From Tupaia tana (taxonomy: Eukaryota; Chordata; Mammalia; Scandentia; Tupaiidae): DNA of 64,000 nucleotides. The notes beneath the pieces were generated by a model. That model made no database searches and was not told the DNA's origin. It worked only from the letters and a program-made list of their open reading frames with translations. Both the position numbers and the translations under genes were made by a program. The DNA lies in assembly GCA_026018925.1 (NCBI GenBank), contig JAKSZU010000008.1:13061626-13125625 (forward strand), read 5' to 3'. Numbering within the stretch: position 1 is the first letter of the stretch; each line of letters starts with the position of its first letter. Positions 1-11,963 of the stretch are shown here, piece after piece.

Positions 1-707
1 TTCTCTCCACCATTGATCTGAAATCAAAATCAAAATAGAATTAGACGGAAACTCAGAACACTCGAGGCCAAGTCATCTTGTTTTCCTTTGAGACTTAGTC
101 ACAGGGCCTCACCCATACATAGCACACAAACAGACATTACTAAGGGACACTTGCATTTGTGGTTGTTTTTCCACATAGAAATCTTTATATTTTATGTCAT
201 CTTCATATTCATTCTTTTTCCAGCTTAATTCACATAGCTTTGAAACATTTGTTGGTTCTTTTTATAATATCATTCTATTAAGTATTAGCTTTAATTCTCC
301 TTTTTCTTTCGTTCTTTTACTGTATCTGTGAACAGAAGCACATGTCTCTTGTAGTAATGCTAGTGGGTGGACAATCTAACTCGTTTTCTTCTGAGGAGTT
401 TATCCTTTCTAATTATGACTGTCATATCAAAGAGGGGGGTAACATGTCCAATCCATAGTTGGATGACTTTTGACCTTGCATGAAGGCCTAAAGAGTGCCG
501 CTGGAAAAACCTAGCAATGCCTGTAGTTCAGAGAACGGCATGGTTAAGGTCAGTGCTCATCCATGGAACTTTCCGCAATGGTAGTAAAGTCCTATAACCT
601 GCACTATTCTATAGGGTAGCCAGTAACCGTAAAGTCCATGAGCCCTTGGAATGAGGCTAGAGTGAGTAAGGAACCAGACTTCTAACCTTTGAAAAATGTA
701 AATAGCA
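1..707. other. Intronic sequence, no recognised feature
   Basis: AT-rich sequence within the downstream TOX intron. I see no exon-like open frame, SINE head or microsatellite. The minus-strand frame near the end of this stretch lies mostly in the following SINE. Confidence 0.4.
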
Positions 708-950
708 GGGCAGCGGGTGGCATGGAGGTTAAGGAAGCTGGATCCCACATAGCCCACACCATAGTTTGAGTCTAAGACCTGGCAGTTTGAAAACTCACAC
801 TGGGTACGTGTACGTGCATGCCCAAAATTCTGAGAGGAGAATGAAAGAGAAAGAATTGCATCCCTCAGGGGGCGATTTCTCACTTTCCTACTCTCTGTCT
901 CTGTACAGTGAGCACATGCACCCTTAGCAAAAACAAACAAAACAAAACAA
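708..950 (+). repeat. SINE-A, old copy
   Basis: A tRNA-like head (gggcagcgggtggcatgg, later tagtttgagtct as a degraded B box) leads into the family body (gcatgcccaaaattctgag, gatttctcactttcc) and an A-rich tail. Many substitutions from the young consensus mark it as old. It is antisense to TOX transcription. Confidence 0.85.
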
Positions 951-1449
951 TCTAAATAGCTACATGTAAACAATGGCCACTGTATTGGAGAGTGCATCTC
1001 CAGAAACTAGATTGTAGAGGTTTCTAGAACAGTTTTTTTCACCCAGCTTAAACATAGATTCTGTTTTCTGTCATGGTCCTTAACGATGAATGCCTGCATA
1101 ATTTGAATTGTTATTCTGATGCAGTTGGGGGAGATCATTCTGACTGTATGTGTATATTCTCTTTGTTATTAACTAGATGTGATGTCACCTCATTCTTATC
1201 CTGACATCATTCGATCCACCTCTATCAAGTGAGAGATTCTGGCTAGAATTTTTTTCCAGCTCTAAAACTATATTACTCTACATGAATATAAAGTAGTGCT
1301 GTCCCTGAAGAATTCTCTTTCCACATGCCTCTCCAAACAATGAAAGGCCCATGTGCACGATCTCTAATAGAGCTGCCAATATTACAACAGGGGGGATACT
1401 CCCTACTAGTGTTGTCGTTACGGCTTTTTTCCTCTACAAAGAACTGTAG

Positions 1450-1580
1450 TATGAGGGGGTTTTCAAAAAGTTTGTGGAAAATACTTATGATGAAAAAACT
1501 ACATATGGACTTCAAAATTTTGTTTACCCTAAGGAAACCATTCTTTAATTCCATGTTCCACCGACTTTCTGCAGTCCCTT
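1450..1580. mobile_element. Mariner-type MITE, family 2 (copy 1)
   Basis: It starts TATGAGGGGGTTTTCAAAAA and its far end (ccatgttccaccgacttt) is a degraded inverted copy of the start. Similar elements lie at 10737, 34985, 50329 and 62811. This is a non-autonomous DNA transposon with terminal inverted repeats and no coding capacity. Confidence 0.65.
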
Positions 1581-2285
1581 CGCATGTACCTTATTCAGAT
1601 AAATTGCTAGGTGGGCTGTTTATGTACATTGGTTGGCACTGTTGGAAAGAAAACATGATACACTGAGAGGCTTGTGGATGTGATGTCAGAGAATCTAGCT
1701 TCAAGGCCTTCTTTTACTATTTCTAGCTGTGTTATCCTGGTTAATTTCTTGGGACCTCTGCTTCCTCTGGTATAAGGCAGTTGTGCCACTTTGTGATTAT
1801 TGAGGTAGTATGTATCTATTTTAAGAACTTTAAAACAATATTAAAATGTTAATTATGACATGATGGAAAGTTTGAAAATAATTCACTGAATAAATGAAAT
1901 GACTTCCAAATTAATTTGTGATATCTTCTGATCAGCTTGAAAGATTTGCTCACACACTAAAATGAGACAGGGAAAAAGCTGAATGAATTCCTTGGCTTTG
2001 TCTTGATTTTATTGAGGAAGATATGTTTAAAATTATCATTCTGAAATTGCCTACCCAAGCAGATCAAAGAACCCCTCAGGGACAGGATGCTCTGAACCGA
2101 GTTGACAAGCTTATATAGATTAGCACTGGGTGATAACTTCTTCTGGATAGATTTGACAGGTGATCCTGGGAAATTGTTGGCACCAGGGTAAATCTGTCCA
2201 GGACTAGCATGCTAGAAAAGTGCTGACCCTGGGCAAGTGGGACTAATTGCTCTAAATTAAACACATGGACCCATGTGACCTGGAC

Positions 2286-2640
2286 TGGTGGTTCTCAAAT
2301 ATGGCTGCAAGTTAGAATAACCTGGAAAGCTTTTGCAAAAGTTTATTTATTTATTTGTTCTGTGAGAGAGAGTCAGAGGGAGTGGAATTCAATAAGGTCC
2401 TCATTCCGTAGTCCACCCCAACTCTTAGCAGGCCCAGATCATGAGCACATGTGTGCATACACCTGTGCTCATGTAGGTTCTGGGACACGAACCCGGGACT
2501 TTCCCACCTAGGTCATCTGTACCACCACTGTGCTGACACTTGACCTATGACCTGGAAGGCTTTTAATTCCTTGTTGCCCAGGTCTTACTCTACAATGAGT
2601 AAGTCAGATGTGTAGGGGTGCCTTTATTCACACCCTCTCA
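2286..2640 (+). mobile_element. MER5A-like hAT-Charlie remnant, split by a SINE
   Basis: ggtggttctcaaatatgg and gaataacctggaaagctttt match the classic MER5A start. The rest continues after the SINE at 2335-2549. This is an old mammal-wide DNA transposon fossil; the right end is approximate. Confidence 0.6.
2335..2549 (-). repeat. SINE-B, inserted in a MER5A-like element
   Basis: On the plus strand it begins with T-rich sequence, then GA-rich sequence, and ends with the reversed tRNA head (gggacacgaacccgggac, accaccactgtgct). It is bracketed by acctggaaagctttt (2320-2334) and acctggaaggctttt (2550-2564), a 15-bp TSD with one mismatch. Confidence 0.8.
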
Positions 2641-3159
2641 ACTATACTCTTGCAATTGGCAATTAAATTCCTTGAGCGATAAAGCAAACACATGGATGTT
2701 TTCTGTGCCTTAAGGCTACACATGTCCATGTTTTTTCTCCTTTACACAACTCAGTTCTTCCCAGAGGTTGTCTGGGCTGCAATATGCATTCTCCACAACT
2801 CACTTCAGTGTGCTCCTCATCACTTAGCTCTTAATAAGGTTACGAGTGGCCACATTCTTGAATCTTTTCCTTATTTGATTTTTCCCTGAGAGTTCTCTCA
2901 TCTGTGGGGTCCGTAACACCATCTACTGTGGGTTTTACTCCTATCTCGCTGGCCTCACTGGTGTTAGAATCACTTTTATGTTCCTCTGTGTCTGCCTTGT
3001 CATTAAATGGTAGCAAAGTTGATACTTTGTGGCTGTATATGCTCTTATCAGGTAAACCTATACTTATTTTCCATTACCATTTGTGGGGGGATGACTGGCA
3101 AGTTCATGTCTCCCCTCAGTTTTGCATGCATAAAAACTACTGCTATTTGATATCTCTCT

Positions 3160-3310
3160 TTTTAAAATTTATTTTATACACTCAATCACTATATGTCACT
3201 ACATCTTATAAAGTGAATTTACCCAGCATGAATACACGTCACACCAGTCCAGTTGAAGATACCATACACATTATCATCAACAGATAATCATCCACTTCTG
3301 TGTGAGTCTC
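3160..3310 (-). repeat. Probable L1 3' end, antisense
   Basis: This stretch aligns by eye with 58070-58200: shared blocks tcaatcactatatgtcact / tcaatcactgtatgtcatt, and catcaacagataat in both. Two dispersed copies with a T-rich left end suggest the 3' end of a LINE-1 in reverse orientation. The class is inferred. Confidence 0.45.
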
Positions 3311-3557
3311 AGGGATATCTCAAATATGAGTCAGTGTGATTCACTCGTTTGGTCCTATACATTTTCCCTCACGGCATGTATCGAGTTTATAATTACGCAG
3401 TAACTGGTGTGGTTGTTAGATGTTTTTCCATCCAAGAATGTAAGCACTATGAAAGGATCTAATTTTGTTTACAAGCACTTATCATGGTTCCTGATAAGCA
3501 GTAAGTGCTAACATTTGTTAGAATTAGTAATAGTAATAAAAATAATAACAAAATAAT

Positions 3558-3642
3558 ATTAGGTTGTTGGAAAAGTCATGATGTAATTTTATATGTTTGT
3601 CTATGAAAAATTGCATCATGACTTTTCTGACAACCCAATAAT
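3558..3642. mobile_element. Mariner-type MITE, family 1 (copy 1)
   Basis: A near-perfect palindrome of about 84 bp. The left end TTAGGTTGTTGGAAAAGTCA and the right end, reversed (TTGGGTTGTCAGAAAAGTCA), match with few differences, and TA/AT-rich flanks are consistent with TA target sites. It resembles MADE1-like mariner derivatives in structure but not in exact sequence. Other copies lie at 57214 and 59587. Confidence 0.8.
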
Positions 3643-4204
3643 ATTAATATAATTGGAAGAATGAATGAATAAAAGCACAAATGGTTTCTTTACAGGAAAT
3701 CAGTCTTCACAAATTTACCTGACTACTTTAGAACAATAGGCAAATATTCAGTGAGAGAGAAAACACAGATTTTTTAAAAAGTATTTTAAAACTATATTAT
3801 TAGTCATTTTTTCTTATGACTATGATTTTCTTCTTCATAGTTTTTATATTTTCTAAATTTTGTAAAAATGGCCATTCTTACATTTATAGCCATAAACTAT
3901 TTATTAAAAAGGAAAGTAAAAAGAAGTTGACAAGGGGAGAATATTCAAAACAGAGTGGTCAAATGGTACAAACTTTCAGTTACAGGACAAATAAGTCCTG
4001 AGAATCCAATGAACAACATGGTAAGTACAGCTAATAATAGTGTATTATGCACTTGAAACTTGCTCTTATCAAATTAGTTCTTATTTTAAAAAAAAAGGTG
4101 ACAAGGTGAGATTATAGAATTATTAACTAACTCATTTGTGGCAATTCTTTCACAGTGTACATGGATATCAAACCATCATGTTGCACAGTTTAAATATATG
4201 CATT

Positions 4205-4255
4205 TTTAATTGCCAAAGAGCATGTGTGCTTGCCAAAGACAGAGAGAGGGGAGAG

Positions 4256-4293
<38 letters not shown>

Positions 4294-4440
4294 CTTAATG
4301 AGGCATGGTGATGCCTCAATCTTTTGCCTTCTATTTCTTTATCCTGTCAGGATTTTGAGCACACATGCACAGGCCAGGATTTGAACCACCGTCAGCCACA
4401 TGAGACCCAGTTTTTTTAACTATTAGTCTACAGGGACAGT
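4205..4440 (-). repeat. SINE-A, old copy with (GA)n expansion
   Basis: Reversed family body (gagcatgtgtgcttgcc, caggattttgagcacacatg) and reversed head (atttgaaccaccgtcagcc). A (GA)n tract at about 4239-4291 has replaced the TCTCT-rich body region, so the microsatellite grew from the SINE. Confidence 0.75.
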
Positions 4441-4668
4441 CCTAAATATACACAGATTTATTTGTTAATTATACCATAACAAAGCTAGAAAATACAGAGT
4501 TATTAGGATATTAAAATATATATATTTCATTAAAGTTTAGGAATATTTAGAAATAGGGAGCAAAGTACAGAAATAAATGAATGCTTACACATACGGAATA
4601 TTATTTAGACTCATTTCAAATGTTAATTAAAAAATTAATGATCTGACACATTAAAATCTCTATGATTG

Positions 4669-4926
4669 GGACTAGCAGTTAGCGTAATGGCTATGTCGCT
4701 GGACTCCCACGTAGTCGACCGCGGTTCAAGTCCTGGACCCGGTGGCTTAAAACTCACGCCGGGCGCGTGTGCGTGCGTGCCCAAGATCCCGAGAGGAGAA
4801 TGGAGGAGAAGGGATTGCGGCGTGGCCATCCCCCCTGGGGGGTGATTTCTCGCTTTCTATCTCTCTGTCTCTCTCTGTCTGTCTGGCGAGCGCACGCGCC
4901 CTATAGCAAAAACCTCTCCCAAAAAA

Positions 4927-4959
<33 letters not shown>

Positions 4960-4968
4960 AAGAAAAAA
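4669..4968 (+). repeat. SINE-A, young copy with perfect TSD
   Basis: Full-length copy: head actagcagttagcgtaatgg, B box gcggttcaagtcc, body gagaggagaatggaggagaa, tail A-rich with G interruptions. The 16-bp TSD AAAATCTCTATGATTG is perfect (4653-4668 and 4969-4984), so insertion is recent. Confidence 0.95.
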
Positions 4969-5001
4969 AAAATCTCTATGATTGCAGTTACATCAATTTT
5001 T

Positions 5002-5244
5002 TAACTTTTAAAATTTTATTCGTTTATTTCTTTCATGATTGAGAGAGATAGGGATAGACAGAGAGAAAGAAATAGCACCCCCTACAGGGTCTTGACACCA
5101 GGTACCAGCTTCAACCAGGCCCAGGTCATGGGTATGCACGTGCCCAGCATACTGAGGGAGGACTCTGGATGTGAACCTAGAACCCTCCTATGTGGATCAG
5201 TCTCATAGTGTTGTGTTTTATAGCTGTGCCGCCATCTGGCTCCC
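5002..5244 (-). repeat. SINE-B copy
   Basis: Reversed tRNA-SINE with T-rich left end, GA-rich body, catgggtatgcacgtgccca and right end gccgccatctggctccc. An imperfect TSD is visible: ttacatcaatttttt at 4988 and ttacattaatctttt at 5245. It is clearly older than the neighbouring SINE-A. Confidence 0.8.
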
Positions 5245-7079
5245 TTACATTAATCTTTTTGGAAAATAATCAGATCTCCATCCTAGAGATAAACTTCCTA
5301 TCATGCAATGTAAATGTTTCTATTGAAAAAGTTCCCTGAATTATTTAAATAGTTTTCCTCTTCCATTTTCCAAAATTGTGTCAACTACTGATCTTTATGC
5401 TTATTTTTTTTTTAACCGAACTGCTATTTGGACAGGATAGTGTAGACTAAGAGTCTACTGGTTTTGTGAGTCCCTGATGCAACAGAAAAGAAGACAATTA
5501 TCTTTCTGTATTTGACACAGGGGCCTACTTTCTAGGGATGATCTAATGAGGCAGGAGAACCTGTCACTGCCAGTAAGAACCACAAATATCAAGTGTATGG
5601 AAACCACAATGACCATTTTGAGGCAACATACAGGAACCCAAATAGAAACCTTAAGCAATTTCACACAGCCAGTGCATTTGCTTAGTTATCTGGAGGGTTT
5701 TAAAGTTTTCCTGGTTTGTCCTGTAGGATTAGTTGGAGTCAGTCTTGCTCGGTCTCAGAGTATTCATTTTTAGCAGAAGCAAGCATTTCATGACTTCTGT
5801 ACCACAGTTTTAAGGCCAAGAGATGTCACATATACATTATAGAGTGTAACTCTGGAGTTTCGACAGTGTATCTGGTTGAATGTAAGAGAGGCAATAAGGT
5901 GTGAGGCAGGGGTGCTGCCCCCATTAAGGCCAGACTACCAAACAGCCTCATAACATTACATCATCTTTGTTTTCACCATACTGAAAGCAAGAGCATATTG
6001 ATCTGCTTTGAGTCAACAAGATGCTTTCTCTTTAATACCCATGTTAACCTTAGTTTGAATTATCTATCATGCAAGAAAACTCACATCTAAAAAGACCAAT
6101 CTAAAGGATACACATAAAATATTTATTATTTAAGATTCACTGCCTTGCTTTTCCTTCAATAATTAAACTAGATCACCAAAGCTATATTCTTGGGTCATAA
6201 TATTCTGACCACTCATAAAATTGCCTTCATTGACTTGAACTATGATCTAAGATAATGCTTTGACTTTCACTGAAGACTTACATAAGCAAGAAAAGAAAAA
6301 CTGTGTATAAAGATCTCCATTTGAAAACATAAAATAAAATATACTTTGGAGGAAACCACTAATTACATTGCTCAATGTTTTTGTATAAATGATGCTTCTT
6401 GGGTATGCCTAGTATCTTTGCTTTTTAGGGTAAATATAATGGAATGGAAATTCCCTGCTGAGGTTTGATGTCTGATGTACTCAAACTTAAGGAATGCTCT
6501 ATGAAGTGTAAGCCTGTTTGTCTCATCAACACTGGGCTTGCTTCCTGATCTGGAGGGGTCTTCTTTTTTATTTTTCACTTTCCTTTGTGGGGCAGGGTAT
6601 AGAAATGAGCTGCCATTTTAGATTTTATGTAATGAACTGGGAGTTTCTAAGACTCCCTTCTAGATGTAGTTTCATCACGTATGCAAAAAATATATGGTCA
6701 CTGTTCATATGCAAAGCCTCCTTGAGAAAGAAATATTGCTCTAATTTGGATCCACTTACATGCCAGTAATGGATTGTATTTTGAAAGATACCTGGCTCTT
6801 CTGACCACAGACTGCTTGGAATGCACATAGTGATGATGCATACGATTGTGGTGGAACATTAGCTAAATTGATTTATAACACGTCCCTGGACCTTAATTTT
6901 GTGTATTGTCTGGATCTTAATGTCTTACATAGATGGATGAAAGCTTACACTTTCATGTAGTAACTTTCTAACAGGTCCTGACTTCTACAGTCTAGAGCAC
7001 CACGTTTTTACAGAACTTTCTAGAAAGACAGAAATGTTCTCTGTACTGTCCAAAGCGCAGAGAACTGCTCTAGAGAACT

Positions 7080-7275
7080 AGGCTATAGACTATAGTCTAC
7101 GGCCACTAACCTCATGTGACTATAGACCATTTGGAATGTAATTAGTACAACCAAAAAATTAAAATATGAATCATCTCTTACCTAGTTAAATTTAAATGTA
7201 AGCAGTCATACAGGACCAATGGCTATTTTACCGGACAGTATAGCACTATATACTGGACAACATTCTAGAGCACAA
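7080..7275. mobile_element. Old hAT-type DNA transposon remnant
   Basis: The blocks ggccactaacctcatgtgac and aatggctattttaccggaca recall a widespread mammalian hAT-Charlie MITE whose ends read ...gccacatgtggctantggctaccnnattggacagc. Internal AT-rich sequence fits. The family name is not secure. Confidence 0.45.
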
Positions 7276-7299
7276 TATTTCTAAAGTTATTGGAGTTCT

Positions 7300-10280
7300 A
7301 AGACAGGACAGTTCAATTTAATTAGAATATCATAATATTTAGAATCTAGAAGAAGCCCTGTAATGCACAAATACGAACTGTTAATGCTGACAAGTGCATT
7401 GATGGTAAGGGAACCTAAGGGAACCAATCTCATTAATCCTTATATCCTTCGCCGCATCAGGGTGGCGTTTCACATGCTAAGGATTATTATACATTTCTAT
7501 TCCTGTATTCTACAGTACTGGACAAAGGCTTACAATTGTGAGGCAAAGGCAATTTGACACACATAAAAATTGTATGAAAATCACAGCAACTAAGACTGTA
7601 GCCTAGGTGAGGTCCTAATTTAGTCCTGATTACCCACAGACCTATTTCACACTCAATTAAAGCACCAATGAATAAATAAATACTTACACAAATAATGTCA
7701 ATAAATATTACTCATAAATAAATGGTACACGTAAGCTTTACAGAGATGTGTGTGCTTCATGTAACTCACTCACAGATACCGGTTTATTTCTCAACTCCCT
7801 AGGGGTGCCCTAAGGCTTCTGGCAATTCACCTCCTGTCATGTCTTATTGCTTAATTATAGGGATGTATTTAACTTATTTATCACAAGAAAACAATAATCT
7901 TTCGCTTTAAAAAAAGCAGGTGTTAATGGCGTTGCTTAGATAATACTTGTTAAGAATCCAGAGGACAGGAGTTAAGACTATCAAGGAAAGAGAATCACTG
8001 ATATTGAAACGTCCCTGGAGAAGTTAGAAACGTCTATAAGCATATTTAAAATAAACTGCCACGGTCCCAAAGCCTTTAATGGAGCTGGGAGAGCTGTTTA
8101 ATGCACACTATCTTGCAGTAATCGCTGCAGTTTAAAATAGATTTTAATCAAGCACCATCTGCATAATAGGCTGAACAAACAACATAGAACTCCACTTATA
8201 ACTCTTATCATATAAAGTAAATATTACAAAATCTTCACCATAGAAACAGGGCACACCACAGCACTTTTTGTGCTGGTACTGTTTCTGTAAGTGAATATTT
8301 TGCTACTTAAATTCATTCTCTTTTCTTTTTAAACTATGCCATCTAAAATCCCCTTATGAGAATTAATTCAAATAAGCAAGGGAAGTAAGTCATCTAGTTA
8401 CTGGGAAATCAGCAAGATTGTAATACTTCTTTCATTTTACAATCAGGTTTATTATTATCATTAATAATAACAGTACATTCAATGACTCAAAACATCAATT
8501 ATAGAAAAATGCATATGAAATGCCATACTTCGGAAATGAGTCGCGAGTGAGGGGTACTGTATCAGCATCACAGTTTATAAAGCAAATTCACGTTTAAGGA
8601 TCCTTGAGTCTGCTAAACATGGCCGTGTGTTATTTTTGGATGAGTTTAGCAAAGCCACTCAGTGGCCTTGTGTGAAATAAGGTTGGGCTACTGTCCAGAA
8701 AAGTCACCCTAATGTGAGAAAAAGGTTGGTCATAATGACATAAACCTACGAGTTAACATTTGCCATTTTTGTTGGGTCTACTTGATCTTGTCTAAATGTG
8801 CCTGAGTATGGCAATCTGTCTACATCTTACTGTTCTGGACCGAGGGCTTCTCCTCTTATGACAAATGCAAGCTGTTTAGGTACAATCCCTCTGAAGAGAA
8901 TGCCAGGTGTCTCTGTTAAGGCTCACTTTTCTTTTATTCCATGAATTAATCAAGCTTCTCAGTCATCTAAGGTATGTCTAAGAACAAACACTTCTTAAAT
9001 TATTCTTTATCCTAGAATAATTTAATTACTTAAATTAATTTTAGGAACGATTATTTGGAATCAGATACTAATTGGCTGTTTGGCTAAATTTCATCATTTT
9101 CTTTTCAAGTATGCTTCTAGACTCAGCCTTATCAAATGATACTTTTTAAAAAAATGAACGAGGTATCTATACTGATTTAATTGCTAAGATTGAGGGAATT
9201 TTTTAAGTATCATACAGACTATATTGTGTGAATTGCTGAACATTTGTACAATAAATACAGTTCAATGTGGAAATGAATAGACTTTCAAGTCCCAATGTTA
9301 AATATTCTCTTCTATTGCAAGATGAAGTGACACGACGCAGAGTTTTAACACTCCTTGATTTCACTTTACTGTACACAAAACCTGCCTGTTTATTGTTTTT
9401 ACTTTATTCCAGGAGTCTTCTTGCCTTCAGAACAGTGGTAAATACAAACTGCTTCTCTAAAGGCTTATTTAATTGCTGCTCTAGTGACTTATCCTATTTG
9501 CTTTGAGATAAAAACCTTCTGTTCCTGTCTGGTGTGGCAGAGCACATGCATTGATGAACTAGCAAATTAGGAAGAGACTCTTGAAGGAAAAAAACTCAGT
9601 GAAAGCAGGAACCCAGAGAAGTAAACAGAGTACTGGAGCCAGCTTTCATCTGGGAGATACTGCTAACCTGGTGTGAAATTGAGTTAAAGGATGAAGGAGA
9701 CAGAAGACAAAATCCACGGTTCACCAAAAACAATATGTTTAATAGAAGCATTCCAATTATAGTCACGATGTAAAAGAATTACACTCTCAGTGCAAGACTG
9801 GAGTGAAATAATCTCCTTCACAGGACCTGCAAAGATGATCCTATGTAACCTCACAGGGCCTGTAAAGATTTAGTATGAAGGTCCCAGAGGTCCCCTGATA
9901 CTAAAAGGTCCTTTGATACTAAAAGAAAAGGGACAAAATGTCTTGTGATAATTTACAAACAAAAACCAGTATTTGCAAGAATTTTCAGGCTGAATGCACA
10001 TTAAGTGGAGGTGATCTGAAAAACTTCAAGTCACCTGTGGTTCTAGATTGTAATGGTCCAAGATATTTAACAATAGAAATGCATATCATCTTTGGTGGAA
10101 TTCACTTTTAAACCAGGTCTAAAAGAATTCTTATAAAGTTCTAATAGATACCAGTTCTCATTTCAAAAGCAAAAATAACAAAATGAGATGATCTATTGAA
10201 ACCAAGATTCAGACCTCCAAAGACTTCATGTATTGGAATTAGCAGAGACAGAACAAACTAAATATATTTAACATGCTTAA
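7300..10280. other. Repeat-poor intronic stretch
   Basis: No SINE head, LINE or microsatellite recognised in almost 3 kb, which is unusual here. The stretch 7930-8320, with intact-looking blocks such as aaagcctttaatggagctgg and cttgcagtaatcgctgcag, is a candidate conserved non-coding element of the TOX intron. That is inferred from repeat depletion and sequence complexity only. Confidence 0.35.
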
Positions 10281-10293
10281 AGAAACAAAAGAG

Positions 10294-10707
10294 GAGCCAG
10301 TAGATGGCATAGTGTTGATGTCAGTGGACTACCACATGATCAACTGCAGTTGGAGTCCTGGACTGGGTGGGTTGAAAATTATGCCAGGTGTGTGTACATG
10401 TATGCCCAAGATCCCAAGAGGAGTATGGAGAAGGGATTGAGATGTGGCCATTTCCCCTGAAGGGTGATTTCTCACTTTGCCTCTCTCTGTCTCTCTGAAA
10501 AGTACACGCACCCTATGGCAAGAACCTCTTTTTTTTAAAAAAAAAAAATTTATTTATTTCAATTTGACCAGAGAAAGAGAGAAAGACGAAAGGAAGAGAG
10601 AGAGAAAAAGATCTGGGACTCAAACCATGATTGGCCATGTGGGAGTCCAGTGTCCTTAACCACCATGCCACCTGGTGGCCCCAGCAAGAACATCTTAAAA
10701 AAAAAGT
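10294..10707 (+). repeat. SINE-A, interrupted by a second SINE
   Basis: An older SINE-A (gagccagtagatggcatag... gatgtggccatttcccc... tatggcaagaacctctt) carries another SINE in its tail. The outer 15-bp TSD aaagaaacaaaagag is perfect at 10279-10293 and 10708-10722, which defines the whole composite. Confidence 0.9.
10531..10683 (-). repeat. SINE-A-short, nested in SINE-A
   Basis: Reversed short variant: T/A-rich left end, aatttgaccagagaaagag, and reversed head ggccatgtgggagtccagtg ending in accaccatgccacctggtgg. The nested 13-bp TSD is gcaagaacctctt (10518-10530) and gcaagaacatctt (10684-10696). Confidence 0.9.
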
Positions 10708-10736
10708 AAAGAAACAAAAGAGATTAAATATATGAC

Positions 10737-10868
10737 AGGACTTCAAAAAGTCAGTGGAAAAATGAAATTGCAGTGCAAGTTAATTTTGGCACAAAAGTTG
10801 TTTACAGGCACCCCCTGCCCCCATAACATGCAGTTTTCATGAATTTCTGGAGGACTCTCTCATATAGG
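10737..10868. mobile_element. Mariner-type MITE, family 2 (copy 2)
   Basis: Starts ggacttcaaaaagtcagtgg and ends cagttttcatgaatttctgg, which is the inverse of the start. The internal aattttggcacaaaagttgt matches the other copies. Confidence 0.7.
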
Positions 10869-10869
10869 T

Positions 10870-11365
10870 AAAGAGAAAGCAACTAAAACATGTCTAAATA
10901 TATTTGAGAATGAATCAAATAAAACTTGGACTATAAATTACTTAAACTTAAAACCTCAATAGCTTATTTTGAATTTCAGATGTGATATAGCTAAGAGGAG
11001 AATTATGAACTAGAAAATTGATATAAATTAGTCAGAATGTAATACAGAGGGGAAAAGAAAAGAAAATGTGTAATAAAAGGATTGTGAAGGACAGGATGAG
11101 GAAGTCTAACATTCATCCTCTGACAATTATAGAAGGGAGCAAAATGGGGTGGGAGCAAGATGGGGTAGAAGCATCAAAAAATATTCAAAAATTAATGAAA
11201 AACTGATGAAAAACAGAAGCAATTAAACTCAGGATAAATAAAGAAACTCACACAGTTCACAAAGATGCTGTTGATCTAGAATTCTATACCCAGCACAAGT
11301 TTTTTTATTTTTTTATTTTCTTTTTAAAGATAATCATGTTCCCAGCTACCCTCATAAAAGCTTTT
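10870..11365. other. AT-rich intron, possible old L1 remnant
   Basis: Most of this stretch shows nothing identifiable. The block gatctagaattctatacccagcac near 11274-11297 recalls the 3' part of L1 ORF1 in old LINE-1 or HAL1 elements. The match is short, so the call is weak. Confidence 0.3.
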
Positions 11366-11378
11366 AATACCATAAAGA

Positions 11379-11649
11379 GGGACCAGCAGTTAGCATAATG
11401 GCTATGTTGCTGGACTCCCACATAGTCGACCACGGTTCGAGTCCCAGACCTGGTGGCTTAAACTCTTGCCGGCGCGTGTATGTGCGTGCCCAAGATCTTG
11501 AGAGGAGTATGGAGGAGATGGGATTGCAGTGTGGCCATCCCCCCTTGGGGGTGATTTCTCGCTTTCTGTCTCTCTGTCTCTCTCTGTCTGTCTGGCTAGC
11601 GCACGTGCCCTATAGCAAAAACCTCTCCAAAAAAAAAAAGGAAAAAAAA
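11379..11649 (+). repeat. SINE-A, young, first of a tandem pair
   Basis: Full-length copy starting gggaccagcagttagcataa, B box acggttcgagtcc, ending in an A tail. The TSD aataccataaaga lies at 11366-11378 and 11650-11662. Its right TSD overlaps the left TSD of the next SINE. Confidence 0.93.
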
Positions 11650-11673
11650 AATACCATAAAGAATGTGACATCA

Positions 11674-11949
11674 AGGACCAGCAGTTAGCGTAATAGCTAT
11701 GTCGCTGGACTCCCATGTAGTCGACCGTGGTTCGAGTCCCGGACCCGGTGGCTTAAACTCATGCCGGGCATGTGTGCATTCGTGCCCAAGATCCCAAGAG
11801 GAGAATGGAGGAGGAGGGATTGCAGCGTGGCCATTCCCCCTGGGGGGGTGATTTCTTGCTTTCTATTTCTCTGTCTCTCTCTGGCTGGCAAGCGCACGTG
11901 CCCTATAGCGAAAACCTCTTCAAAAAAAAAAAAAAAAAAAAAAAAAAAT
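11674..11949 (+). repeat. SINE-A, young, second of a tandem pair
   Basis: Full-length copy starting aggaccagcagttagcgtaa with a long A tail. It has its own perfect 14-bp TSD agaatgtgacatca (11660-11673 and 11950-11963), so this was an independent insertion a few bases downstream of the first, in the same orientation. Confidence 0.93.
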
Positions 11950-11963
11950 AGAATGTGACATCA

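Noticed and set aside
4669-4745. Functional tRNA gene suggested by A and B boxes
   Set aside because: The tRNA-like head belongs to SINE-A, does not fold as a proper mature tRNA as far as I can judge, and is repeated many times with poly-A tails and TSDs.
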